A stretch of DNA of 64,000 nt from Prosapia bicincta (lineage: Eukaryota; Arthropoda; Insecta; Hemiptera; Cercopidae). Below the pieces are notes generated by a model. It had not been told where the DNA came from, did not search any database, and saw only the letters and a program-made list of their open reading frames with translations. The DNA lies in NCBI GenBank assembly GCA_036971475.1, contig JBAIZL010000006.1:5495001-5559000 (forward strand). The letters run 5' to 3'. The position numbers and the translations under genes were made by a program. Positions 53,030 through 64,000 of this stretch are shown in pieces (positions within the stretch are counted from its first letter, which is position 1; each line of letters opens with the position of its first letter).

Positions 53030-55262
53030 AGTGGAATTGGGAAGTCGTGAGAGATACAAGTTGCCAAGGAGCGACATTGGGCCGAAGAAGAAGGAAGAAG
53101 TTCCTCCGTCATCATGCTGAACCCGAGCCGTGCGCAAAAATGATGAAGCCGGTGCTTTAAATTTAAACTAATAAAACTAACAACGTACTGTAGATTCAAA
53201 AACAAGCATGATAACTAAATTTATAAAATACAAACCACGACACAGTGACCTCACGTCTAGAGATAAATTTAATTAATTATATCTTTTTGGGTAAGATAGT
53301 ATTTGAGTTCACTAAACAATTGTTAATTGTGAAGGTTCTTTTCGTTCTTTTACTGTTGAAATTAAGCTAGCTGGAAATTAATATTTAAAGAATATGTAAA
53401 CTATCAGTAAATTTCTTTAGTACCAATTAAGTATAATTAAATAAGAAATCAGTAAGTTTGTTTTGTTAATTCCAGAAATTTTAAAAATCCTTCACTATCT
53501 TTAATCTGTTTTAAATGTGAATTGGCGCTCTAACATAAATTTATTTTATCATTAATAGGCTAAATTCATGTTTAATAAAATAAGAATATTTGATACTAAA
53601 ACAACCTAATATTTTTTAGAATAATTTCATTTCGTAGTATAAAAAAAGCAGTGGTATATTATAGTTAGCTCAAGTACGTGGGCTACTGGCTTTGTTTTAT
53701 TGTATAGGCCTATATAGGCCTATAGTTTAATTAGACGTACAAGTTCATTACATTTAATATATATTATATTTAAGCTGGTTTTAGTTGATCACACTTCGCT
53801 ATGATTCTGATGTAGACCTACTGGTAATCGGGTAAATTTACGAAACTGTCCCCAAAATCAGAATTCCGCTTTCAAAACGAGTTTTAAATAATAACCCTTC
53901 TTGGACGATGTACATAGGAGGAATTGAGCACTATGATTAACTTACAATTACCTATCTAAAGCAATTACCTGGATCTATCAGCTTTGCTCTCCGCTGTTGA
54001 CCTTGGCACAATAAATGCTAGGTCTCTGATAAAACAATTTTTGTCATAGTTTACTTTAACTATGAATGGATTTATTGATTCTATTTTACAATGTTTTGCA
54101 GGGCTGTACAAGGTTGGTAAAGAAAATTTCAATTGAATTATTCAACTTACAACCGGCTACAGAAAAATATTTCACAATTTATCAAATGTCCATGTCTTAG
54201 AATTAATTATTATTGATTAATGGTTTTCATGTAGACCTAGATAAACTCAAGGAAAGGTCACCCTCGCAAGAGATAGTCTGTCGAGCCTTCAATTGATTTC
54301 TTTGGATACAATTTGACCCTAAGAAAGAATGTAACTTGTTATGTTTACATTTGTTAAAACAAATAATATTAACAAGTTAAAATAATAGAATATTCGGTTC
54401 TGTGAAACAGTTCGGGAGTCGGACGGTTGGAATGTCAACTTGTATACATTTATTCTAAACCTGAAAACTTGAACTAATTCCTCCATACTTGAAAAAATGA
54501 CTCCAAACCTGGAATATGGACCCAAACATGCACTATTTCGCCAACCATTCACTGTGATATATTGAGTTCTCTCTTGTATCGTTTATCAGATGCAAAAAAA
54601 AAAATTTAATACTTTAACTTAGTAGAAACATTTGTTAGGTGTGGTTTCATGTTATTCAGGCCGATCTGGTGCCTTGTCAGATTCTGAACGTTCCGAGGTA
54701 TGAAAAATTAAGCGGTAAGGAAATATTTGAAGGTCCTGCTGACTGCTACGATAATGAGAATAGTGGGAACTGAGAGTGGAATTTTCTGCTGTATTTTATT
54801 TTATTTACTGAGTTTGAAGTAAATTGAAAAAGAAGTTACATTAGTTATACCAGGAAAGCAGACTCCTCAAAATAGAAAACTATCCTAAGCAGTTTCTGTG
54901 GTTTCTCAAAATCCACTAAGAATCTCTAAAATCGACCATCATGGCAATCTTAACCTTATTTTGTTACTTTAGGAAATTTCCAAATTTCTGTCACGTGCAC
55001 AAGGGTGACTTGAAATTTCCCATTTTTATCCAATTGCAAAACTACTTTGAATACTACCTAGACCAATGAGATAGATCCTTTAGAGACCATGTGGATTAAT
55101 TCGAAGCATCCCTGGAAATGACTAGTACCTGAGGAAGGGTATGTCTCCCCGAGGAAGGGGAGTAAAGAGTAAAAACCTCTACTCGGATGTCTCAAAGAAG
55201 GTAGCAGTTGAGAGTGACAGAGCTAAACTGTAGCAGATAGAGAGGTAGTTGTTAGTAGACAG
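53030..55262. other. Intergenic DNA, no gene supported
   Basis: No recognisable coding or mobile-element protein. A CTGAGGA-AGGG-TATGTC-TCCCC box at 55132-55156 resembles a decayed hammerhead core. Confidence 0.5.
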
Positions 55263-56012
55263 CAGTGGCGGCTCCTGCCCAATTACATTGGTGGGGCTCA
55301 TGACAAGGGGTCTCCCCAGATTTACGAGGTGCGGAGACAATTTTGAATTTGATACCCATTTAACTCGTTTTACATTCTAAGCACATACAACTTTTATTAA
55401 GTTATACTTATTGATTAATATATTAATATTGCTATAACTAATAGACGTATTACGGTGTGATTTACGAAATGTTGCTACGTTGGGTAGTCAAGTGATTGCC
55501 TATGCTAAAGCGTCGAGTACTCAACGAGCAGTGTGAATCAAGTTTTACTTTTAAAAGTATATTAGGCCACTGTGTATGCGCATCAAAGAATCTATAAATG
55601 GAAACATTGTGAGAACATTACAAATAAGCCTACAATGCTGCTTCCTAAATCATATAGAATTGTAGTAGCAGCACTGATTAGTCATTTCTCAGCGCATGCG
55701 CATGACTACGGGACTCCATCCCAGGCCACCCGTAACACGCTCGTTGAGTGACGTCACCGCACGGTTTTGGCTGTTTCAGCTTATTCCATGCACACTCAAT
55801 GCACTAGTCTGGGGCTCTCTGCTGTGAGCCCCGCGCGGAGCTTGCGGCTAATTTCGTGCGTCAACTGCTAAATATTTTATGGTTTTAACATTGCTTAAAT
55901 AATTCTAAGCTCTTCTTAACCTAATTTAAGACAAATGAATATTAATTAAAAAAATTAATGTTTGTAATTGGGAAGGCTGCGCGCCAGAGCCCTTTTAGAC
56001 AAACCGCCCCTA
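55263..56012. mobile_element. Non-autonomous hAT-type element, 750 bp
   Basis: Starts CAGTGGCGGCTCCTGCC and ends AAACCGCCCCTA, giving short imperfect inverted ends (CAGTGGCGG / TAGGGGCGG). It is flanked by the 8-bp direct repeat GTAGACAG (55255-55262 and 56013-56020). An 8-bp target duplication with CAG-starting ends is the hAT signature. No transposase inside. Confidence 0.85.
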
Positions 56013-56020
56013 GTAGACAG

Positions 56021-56873
56021 TTAGTTCTGTGTAACATGGACATCACCGAATTTAAATTCAGTCCAAATAGTAATACTTGTGAGCTCTAATCAAACTGTGT
56101 CTAGATTAATCAACACCTGCATCTTCTCTGAGTAATGAGTCAAGATAGTTAAACCTATGGATTCTTAGTCGGAGTTACATACCAAGTTTTCGCGCATGCG
56201 TAAGGATTAGTAGATTCAAAGGGCAGCAAAACGTTTTTCACCAATTGTCAATACTCTTAAAGTGTAACGGGCGGGTAACTCGTAAGGTATAACGGGTGAG
56301 TAATGCCCGCCTATGACCAAATCCTCAGACTATTGTCCAGCTCTTGTGGACAAAGATCTGATTACACTGCCTGGACCGAACTAATCAGACGGGGTATAGA
56401 GGTAGGGAAATCTGGCAGTTCGGAAGGTTCTACTGGTTTCGAGTAGTTCTGGAAAAGTGGTCAAACCGCTATCCCTGTTTGGAGTTCGTCTCGTCATAGG
56501 GGAGGGCCGGTGACCAGTCTAGGCCTTACAGCAAGATCAATGACTCTTACATACTGATACCAAAGGTCGTGGCACCAATCAATCCGTCTAGATCCTAACG
56601 CTAGTCACCCGACGGGAGTCACGAGTTTGAGGTTGGATTCGTGGAAGTAGAGGTTTTACGTGCTAGACTGAAAATAATCCCTTCATGAAGGATGTAAAAA
56701 TTGTGTTCTTGGCAAAGGAGGTAAGATTCGAAAGACTAAGTATTCCTTTGCCATACTCTACTTTTTTCACCATATTTTACTTCTTCAAAAATTTCTTAAA
56801 CACTGGCTCACATGTCAATATATTATACACTTGCACGATGATTCTATTACACTGTTTTACTGAATAAAACTAA
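56021..56873. other. GC-richer unique stretch, nothing recognised
   Basis: Positions 56200-56680 are markedly less AT-rich than the surroundings (AACGGGCGGGTAACTCG, GGGGAGGGCCGGTGACC). No rRNA, tRNA or coding motif could be supported. Confidence 0.4.
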
Positions 56874-56886
56874 GTCTTTGAGCATG

Positions 56887-58382
56887 GGCGCCCATACACA
56901 CGGGCAGGGAGGGGCCGTGGCCCCCCTAGCTCCCAGAAATACAAATTAAAATTATCAAGACTTTCGTACAAATATTTCATTTTTATTTTCAGCTGATGTG
57001 GAAGAACTATATTTTAATTATAATAAATGTTCACAGTATTAACAATATAAATGGTATATTTATGCGATTCTGCTATATTAACACCTTGACTGAACGAAGT
57101 AGGTTTCAAGTCAGAAACTATCGAATATCCATATTATGTGATTATGTCAATGTGGACCAGTTAATGGTTGCGTCAATTAAAGGAAAACAGCTAAACAGGA
57201 CACGACTAATATCCTAGACGCTGACACAGCGAGCCAGCTATCCCAATGATAAGGAAAACGTGACAGGAAGGATAACCTAGGCCCTTCTGACTGACGCTGC
57301 ATTTCTTCTCTGTTGCATGTCATCTGCGTTCGACATTGTAGTACTGTATTGGTTAACTTAATGTTAACAGTTTATTATATGTTATAGCCTGTGTTACATT
57401 ACCTTTAATTGAATCGTAGAAATTGACGTTTTAATTTGATTTATCTTTATTATTAGTCCAGGAAACAAAGCTTAAAATAGGAAAAAACTTCGCAAATTTT
57501 TCGGAAAAGACCGATTTGCATACAAATTTGGGATTAAGCTCAACTTACCCTCTACTTCAAAATCTATATAGTGCCGACGGGCGCTTTTTATTTTTTAAGC
57601 GTGAAAACTACCCCTTATTGTCAAAATGTATAAAAAAGCGTAAAAAGAGTGAAATTTGGTTCAGATGAATTAAAAATAATGATTGTCTGATGCTCTAATT
57701 GTAATTGTTTAATATTTCGACCCTCTAAAAATTCATTTTCAAGGGTGAAAACTACCCCTAATTGCTCAAATTAGTAGGAAAAGCCTAAGGAGGATAAAAT
57801 TTGAATCTGCTTACTTAAGTAGGGCCTATACATTTATTGATTTATTTCACAGGGGTAACTGATTTGGAGGTGAAATCTTTCGCTAGTCGTATCTAACTAA
57901 CGAAACATTTTTTCTCATTTTTAGCGTTATCTGAGCAGTTCCTCCTGAAACACGCAAACACCCTGAACCTAATGAGATATTTCAATAAAATCAGATACTC
58001 GACTGTCATGCCTCGGTTAAAATTAAAAAAAAAAAAAACGCCACTTATAAAACTGAAATAATAGCCTATATTTAAAAAACTTCCAACCTCAAAATAATTT
58101 GTCGGTTACTATCCTACCCTATAATAAATGAAATGACGCAAGAAAAAAAAGCTTTTAATTATATTTTTTAGTATTTTAAGGAATAAAGATCGAGGAATAA
58201 ATTAATCGATACAAAAAAGCCTGTAAAAATTAGAAGTTTTGAATTTTCTAAAGTGCCTTAAAACTCACCATTTTAACCCTAATTTTTCAAAATTTCCCCA
58301 GACCCTCCTTTTCATGGAGGGAATCCCATCCCCCCAGGTATCAGATTTGGCCCCCCCTATAAAATTATACATGGGCGCCCAT
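56887..58382. mobile_element. Unclassified element with GGGCGCCCAT ends and 14-bp flanking repeat
   Basis: The 14-bp direct repeat GTCTTTGAGCATGG (56874-56887 and 58383-58396) brackets about 1.5 kb beginning GGCGCCCATACACACGGGCA and ending TTATACATGGGCGCCCAT. The ends share the inverted GGGCGCCCAT. Next to them are GGCCCCCCTAGC at the left and TTTGGCCCCCCCTAT at the right. No ORF of note. The duplication length fits a retrotransposon better than a known DNA transposon class. Confidence 0.7.
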
Positions 58383-58396
58383 GTCTTTGAGCATGG

Positions 58397-59100
58397 TAAA
58401 GGATTAGGCTACATGTACATACAAAGAATAGAAAACCTTTGTAGGTGTTGTCAATACACCAGTACGTCTCGCACTGTGCTACATTATACTTCATTGCTTT
58501 ATATTACCGAACAAAACCTACAATGTCGTTGAACATGTGTAATTATTTATTGTACATGTAAGGAATAGAAAAACCTGTGCCCCTATAGAAACTATTAGAA
58601 AAAGCAAGATAAAGAGTACAATGCTACTCACCCTGTGTACGGAACAAACAATGATTTAACGTTCCTGGTGCAAGGCTTTAAATACACGCAGAACGAAGTT
58701 GGGGAAAACGAGGTTTGAAGAGGGCGAAGTCTTGATGACGCGAAGTGTAGACAATTGTAAAAGTTGCGTAACACATTTGAGATCCAATGTGCAGAGTTAG
58801 ATAATGCACGAAATTGCTTTATCATTTGCTGCATGGCCCGGTAGGTCTGAACAGGTCAGCCCGGTAAGTGTTAATGCTGGATGCGTACTAAAACTGTTAT
58901 CCGTGTGTAAATATACAACTAATGTAGCATATTGTTATATAGGAAATCAACAATTATTCATAAACAAAGTTCTTCTCTGAATAGAAGCAAACTCGTTCAG
59001 TTTGCAGCATTACTTTGCGTACAATCCTGTTTTAAAATTTAACTTTAAATACATTGCAGGCGCGTATCCAGCGACTTGCTTTGAGGGGGGCGATCGATGC
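58397..59100. other. Intergenic DNA, no gene supported
   Basis: A 68-codon open frame on the minus strand (58628-58834) has no recognised motif. Confidence 0.4.
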
Positions 59101-59165
59101 ATTATATATATATAATATGTGTATGTGTGTGTGTGTGTGCGCGCGCGCGCGCGCGTGCGTGTATG
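59101..59165. repeat. (TA)n(TG)n(CG)n compound microsatellite
   Basis: TATATATA, then GTGTGTGT, then GCGCGCGCGCGCGCG. Confidence 0.95.
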
Positions 59166-59431
59166 TAAAAACATAGAATAGAAAAAGTTCTTTCTACGCT
59201 TGCGTTAGAAATCGGTAACGTGATAAAGATTCGTAGCAAATTAGACTTCTTAATAAATAATTATTCCAGTTTCGATAACACTTATGGCTAGAGAATATTA
59301 TTAATTTCATAATAAGCTACTATTATAAAAATTGTTTATTAATTAATATAAGTAGTTATTTTCCCAACACGAACAATTCCGGAGTCAACTGCGAATATTA
59401 CGCTTGAAAAATTACGTATTGAAAATCATAC

Positions 59432-59432
<1 letters not shown>

Positions 59433-59467
<35 letters not shown>

Positions 59468-60310
59468 GGGTCTGAGCCCTCAAAACCCGCCCAGCCCTCG
59501 TGGCAGCCAACCTCTAGCGAGCTACCTCCGTCTCACATGCGCATGCGGTTAGTATCCCTACCGCGAATGAAGGAAACGGGATTGATTGCCCATGTACCAA
59601 GCTCATAAGCTCTTTCCATGGAGAATCAGGAGATAGTGAAATGAAACAGTACGGTAAATGTCGCGCTAAGAGCGGGATGAAAAAACCTGGCAAGAAAGAA
59701 ACCCTGCCAGGAAAAATCCCGCGACAGATCATGCAGGAACCCTGGGGGCTTGGATCACCTTATGCTATGGAATAAGGAGAGGTATTACCTTGCAAATACC
59801 TTGTTAGTGAGTCTATGGCAGGAATGGCATGCACCTCTTCTTCTGCTGCCTACTCGAAACTGAAAAGGCATGCAATCAAATTATTACTTCCGTTGGGGCT
59901 AAGCGGCCCTGGAGATGTGCCCCTGCGTCACCTGGAACATAACTGTGAAGCAGAATTTATTAGTATGTATATTTTATTTTGGTGGTATGGTGTGAGCTAG
60001 GCGGTCAGTAAGGACAGCGGCCGTCTGTGTGTGTCGTGGGTGGGGTCATATCTACCCAGTGAGGAAATGAGTGTTGATGTTGTATGTGCGTGAGCCTGTT
60101 TGTAGAACTTTGTTGCTAAGTGTCGGAGGTGTTGTTTGATGAAAGGCACTTTTAAGTCAGTGTGAAGCAGTGTTAATCTTGTACATCTAGGTGCCTTCGT
60201 GATTATTCGCAAAACCTTGTTTTGGAATAACTGTAGTCTGCGTGTGCGTGTGTTACCTGCATGACCCCAGACGGGTGATGCGTAAGTGAGTATGCTGCGC
60301 AACATAGATA
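59433..60310 (-). mobile_element. 5'-truncated Jockey-type LINE with poly(A) tail
   Basis: On the minus strand: a C-terminal ORF (60305-59997), a 3'UTR of about 530 nt, and a tail of 31 A (T run at 59433-59463). Truncation at the 5' side leaves only the end of the reverse-transcriptase ORF. A target duplication could not be fixed. Confidence 0.88.
59997..60305 (-). pseudogene. Jockey-like reverse transcriptase ORF2, C-terminal 102 aa
   Basis: Reads RSILTYASPVWGHAGNTRTR, then LQLFQNKVLRIITKAPR, DLKVPFIKQHLRHLATKFY and SSLGRYDPTHDTHRRPLSLL, the conserved C-terminal tail that follows the RT domain in Jockey-clade LINEs. Uninterrupted to its stop, but the catalytic RT and the endonuclease are absent by truncation. 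Confidence 0.88.
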
Positions 60311-60534
60311 CGTCGTTCGAGACTAAGCTTCACTAGCGCTATCTGTTGTTAAAACGTTTAGACGTTTACGAGAGTATGCCGAGGGAACGCGTCACATTTT
60401 CAAATTAAAAAATTTTATTTTTTATTTACAATAAAAGACGAATTAACTTAAGTAAAAGTCTAATTTAATAGAAAGTCCTAATTTAATAATATATTGTCGA
60501 TTTTTAACCCAAAGTTCATGAGAGTTGGGGGGGG

Positions 60535-61080
60535 CGAGAGTTTGAGCTTTAACTACAAGCGAACAATTCGTGATAGAATAAAACTATTCACCCCATTATT
60601 TAACCTGTTTAATTCTGCGTTTATGTACCTATATAACAAAAAAAATTTTAGCACGATTTTTGTTAAAGTTAACTTAATATATAGAGAAAAAAGTACGATT
60701 TTATCACTCATTTTACTTAAGTTCAACTTTAAGACATATCTGCATTAAAACCACAGGTCCAATCTTTGTGAAATTTTTATACAGTATTATATGACTCATT
60801 AGTAACCTAAACATGGAATTTGAAAGTTTTATCTCATTTATTATGATAGTTACTGTAGATTTAGTAGAGCAACTTTATCTCACGGCTCCTTTGTCAGATC
60901 GAACTGATGTTTAGCTTGTTTTAAAGAACAAAATCTCAACATATAAAATTTATATAAACTGTTTATGTATGGTTGAATTGATTTTATGGATTTTCATTTG
61001 ATACGAGGTAATGTGCGCTGGAGCGTGCAATCGTCTCTGCCGTCCGAGGTTAAGGTAGAGTACAGTCTGGTGCCTACCAG
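60535..61080 (+). repeat. Interspersed repeat family A, copy 2
   Basis: Ordered matches to 5380-5880 (GAGCTTTAACTACAAGC, AATAAAACTATTCACCCCA, TTTTAGCACGATTTTTGTTA, GGTAATGTGCGCTGGAGC, GTACAGTCTG). Confidence 0.7.
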
Positions 61081-61393
61081 ACCGCCCTTGAGCCCCCGGG
61101 GACGCCCTCTCAAACAGACCCTGTTTAAAGTCAGATTTGAATGTAAGAAACATTTCCCATCACCTTTTTTCATGAGGGCTTTGGACCTTCGACGGCATCT
61201 TTAAAAATTTTCTCTGTTTTTTTGTTTTTTTATCAACTCATTTTACACCTTCAGCTTAAAAAAAAAACAAATAGCACTTACAATAATCGCAAATTCGCCC
61301 TCGGTAAACGCTGTTCTCGGAGGCATCTTGAAGATAAAATGCACTCGGAAATACACAAGAGCAGAGTGACAACTACTGTCCAGAATTCGGTGG

Positions 61394-61545
61394 TTAACCC
61401 TTTGCACTCCTCTGCCGGATATACCTCGTGCAAAGGCGGCATGAGTTTGGGCTCTGACGAACCAAACAACAATCTTGGGGCAGTTCTCCGAAGCCGGACA
61501 ATACCCGGCAATGTTTTTGTCATATCTACTCAGAAGCCGGGTTTA
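61394..61545. mobile_element. Possible piggyBac-like short element
   Basis: TTAACCCTTTGCACTCCTCT at the left and GAAGCCGGGTTTAA at the right, each with TTAA. The left end resembles piggyBac-type termini (TTAA followed by CCCTTTGC). The two ends are only weakly inverted relative to each other. Confidence 0.3.
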
Positions 61546-61734
61546 ACCAAAGAAATATAGTTTGGCATTTTTAATTTATTATGTGACAATTCTTAGGTTC
61601 TGTAATGCCTTTGTAACTAACCTTATTATTTCCCTAAGTTGGTGGATCAGGTAAAACTTATTAATAGAACAACACTTTCCGCAGTTCAGATAAGCGTTAT
61701 CCAGTGTTCCAGTATGAGTTAGTTTAAAGTCGGT

Positions 61735-62560
61735 CAAGAGGGCAGCAGAGAAAGAGAATGAAAATGAAAACGAAGATAGTTCAGAACCACCCAAGAAGAA
61801 ACGATCATCAGCAGGAAAACCAAAAATTGAAATAGACAAATTTACAATAGGAGTTATTCGTTGCACAATCCGTAATTTTTTTTATAGAAAAGACATTTTC
61901 AACCATTGTAAATTAAAACCGATTTTCCAAAAATATCGCTTACTAAAGTTTGGCTAATTTTTCACGATATTGGATTTAGTTTTAAAAAGCTTGATAAAAA
62001 ACCTGTATTTATGGAATCAATAAAAACCGCAGTATCCAGACACGCTTACTTAAGAAGAATTCGACTGCTCAGGGAGATTGATTATGAATTATTTTATACA
62101 GATGATACATGGTGTGGCCAGAACCTCACGTTGGCGTATGCTTGGCAAGAAAATGTAGCTGAACTAGTATAAGAATTATGACCAATACCGCAAACATCTT
62201 CAAGAACTTTACGGCTGGCGAGGTGGTTTTAAAACGCCAATTGGTTCTGGTCAGTGAGTTATTATTTTACACATTGGAATTGAGAGAGGATTTTTAGAAG
62301 GAGCCCAGCTTTGTTTCGTCGGAAAAGAGGGGACTGGTAACTACCACAAGGAGATGAACGCTCAACATTTTGAAGAATGGTTCAGGAAAGTTTTGATTAT
62401 TTTTCCTCCAACGTCAGCGGTAGTAATTGATCAAGTGCCTTACCACACCATAGTCGATTCGAACACTAAGAACCCTAATATGTCATTGCTCCAAGAGAGA
62501 TATTATGTTTTGGCTAATGAAAAGAAACATTCCTTTACCACCCGATGCAACAACAATTGA
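61735..62560 (+). pseudogene. IS630/Tc1-like (DDE) transposase, degenerate
   Basis: An acidic-then-basic start (EDSSEPPKKKRSSAGKPK), then stops. A later frame has RHAYLRRIRLLREIDYELF-like sequence, YTDDTWCGQN with the first catalytic Asp, YGWRGGFKTPIGSG, GFLEGAQLCFVGKEGTGNYH, HFEEWFRKVL and VVIDQVPYHTIVDSNTKNP with the second Asp. The order is that of a Tc1/IS630-type DDE transposase widespread in arthropods. Several frameshifts and stops make it inactive, and the last acidic residue was not located. Confidence 0.75.
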
Positions 62561-63032
62561 AAAACTAACAAAATCCGTTTTAATAAACCACGCAAAACCG
62601 TTCTTTCAGATCCCAGAAAAAATACTTCATCTAATACGCTGATATTAAAAATTATTTGACTTATGGATAGATGCATACTCTTTCTTAGTCTATCTGTGTT
62701 AGACATTGAAGTGGGTCTTATCTCGGAGATAATATTATCTATAATCATGGGTCTTTATTCCTTTATTTTGTTGTTTTATTTGATTCAGTAATTAACAGCA
62801 ACCAATGTTTAAAATATTGAGTTACTTTATTTTAAAACCTCTAGCTATCCTAATTCATATACGAGATAATATTTAGGTGTTATGAAAAGGAAATGAAGAG
62901 TACAAAAAAAACAACAACAATAATATATATTTCATATTGAAATACAATTCTTTCACCTAATATTATATAATGTAAAAATTAATATAATGCATAATATAAT
63001 TTATGCAGTGTATATTACTTTTAATAATATTG
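62561..63032. other. 3' flank of the second P450
   Basis: 62870-62970 aligns with 1310-1440, the 3' flank of the first P450. No other feature seen. Confidence 0.5.
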
Positions 63033-63202
63033 TTAACATTCTCTTTTTTGAAATTTAATCGAAAGAATTTCTGTACTGCATGTTATAGTAGAGAGTTCGT
63101 TGAAACAAATTTTGTTTGGAGTTTTCTCAGTAGGTAGAATTTTGTATTTGAACAAAATTGTAGCCAAAAACAATTTTATTTGAGTCAGCCCAAAACGCAT
63201 CC
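63033..63202 (-). CDS. Second cytochrome P450, last exon (gene continues beyond window)
   Basis: Acceptor TTATTAG at 63203-63204, then [19 protein letters not shown] through [16 protein letters not shown] to KFQKREC and TAA. It has the same length and phase as exon 9 of the first P450, with 43 of 55 residues alike. It is the L-helix and C-terminal part, following the heme loop encoded upstream. The remaining exons must lie at higher coordinates outside the window. No stop or frameshift is seen, so the gene may be functional. Confidence 0.9.
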
Positions 63203-63540
63203 CTAATAAATAATAATGTAAATACAATTATATGTAACATAAAATTGTACTCTGAAGGAATGTTATAAGCATAAATAAAATTTATTCAAACATTTTAAAT
63301 AACTTTCCAAGCAAAATTTCAAAAATCCCAAAATCCTATTAGTATTTCAAAACAAATGTTTTTTTTATATAATTTCAGATTACTGGTATTTGTTTCGAAC
63401 GGTGAATATGATAACAAACTTTTCATTTTTTTAATCTCTATCTTTAATAACAATATTTTTTATAGTTTCAAAAGATACGCTTAATAAAAATATATAAAGT
63501 TACTTGCTGTAATCATCTTGAATACACTGATTAAAGTTTA

Positions 63541-63698
63541 AGTAATTATTGCGTAACTAGGTGAGTACTTTTGAACTTACTAGCTGACGCCTTTCGAAAC
63601 AATCGAGTAGAGTGTCAGTTTTGTAAATGAAATGATTGTTTTGAAACATGTCAGCAAGTAAGTTCAGAAGTATTCACTTAGTTACACAGTAATTAATT
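63541..63698. mobile_element. MITE-like palindromic element B, copy 2
   Basis: Inverted arms of about 50 bp: AGTAATTATTGCGTAACTAG ... CTTACTAGCTGAC facing GTCAGCAAGTAAG ... CTTAGTTACACAGTAATTA. Enclosed TTTCGAAACAA as in the copy at 10241. Located downstream-to-upstream next to the second P450, probably in its last intron. Confidence 0.7.
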
Positions 63699-64000
63699 AC
63701 TGAATAATTAATAATTTATCTCAACAATAGTATATCTTAATTATCTCAAATAATTAATAATTTATCTTTTAAATAAATAATAATATATCTTAAATAAAAA
63801 CATATTTTTTATAATTTCATAATAATTACAATATATTTTATTATTTTAAGTAAGAATTGGCCTATACATGAGGTTTGGCTCATTGGGCTAATGGAGTGTA
63901 AAAGATGTACATGAAGGATCATCTTGTACTGTTCATTTCAAAAACATACTACTGTAGGGTTTTTTACATGATGAAAAGTATAAAGAAAAATATATTTATT

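Noticed and set aside
56200..56680. Possible rRNA or tRNA fragment because of higher GC
   Set aside because: No cloverleaf, B-box or rRNA core motif could be matched.

Overview
The window is AT-rich genomic DNA from an animal, almost certainly an insect. The evidence is a nine-exon cytochrome P450 of the CYP3 clan (CYP6-like) with long, transposon-filled introns, together with arthropod-type mobile elements: Tc1/mariner (three lineages), Tigger/pogo, hAT, a Jockey-type LINE, Penelope-like retroelements (PLEs) with GIY-YIG endonuclease and hammerhead-type motifs, and a Polinton-like polB relic. The many introns in a CYP6-like gene suggest a hemimetabolous insect, but that is inference. No bacterial-style operon, CRISPR array, tRNA or rRNA gene was seen.

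Region by region: (1) 1.46-24.1 kb holds one intact P450 gene on the minus strand. Its nine exons join in frame with canonical splice sites to give exactly 1500 nt (499 aa plus stop). The introns carry a degenerate mariner-like element, a CENP-B-type HTH relic, PLE hairpins, a PLE reverse transcriptase relic, a hAT relic, a 1.3 kb mariner, a 1.59 kb Tigger and an ~830 bp palindrome. (2) 24.1-25.5 kb is a palindromic PLE (family PLE-1) with an 11-bp target duplication, ending about 27 bp upstream of the P450 start codon. (3) 26-26.7 kb holds a Polinton-like polB relic and a PLE-2 tail. (4) 27.19-49.34 kb is a giant imperfect inverted duplication (arms ~12.0 and ~9.95 kb, 194 bp spacer). The left arm carries an unrecognised six-exon gene predicted to encode 223 aa, and the right arm a broken mirror copy, so the two face away from each other across (CA)n/(TG)n repeats. 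The left arm also carries a PLE-2 insertion (33.3-35.7 kb) whose pre-insertion site is preserved in the right arm. (5) 49.3-53 kb is AT-rich with several tandem repeats. (6) 53-62.6 kb holds a non-autonomous hAT element with an 8-bp target duplication, an unclassified terminal-inverted-repeat element with a 14-bp flanking repeat, a 5'-truncated Jockey-like LINE and an IS630/Tc1-like transposase relic. (7) 63.0-63.2 kb is the last exon of a second, paralogous P450 on the same strand, showing that the window lies within a tandem P450 cluster.

The most interesting items are the inverted duplication with its unrecognised, fast-diverging small-exon gene; the PLEs, whose termini carry hammerhead-type boxes (in one, the ORF stop codon lies inside the ribozyme core); and the PLE sitting at the 5' end of the P450. 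All similarity statements come from reading the sequence by eye; no database search was run.
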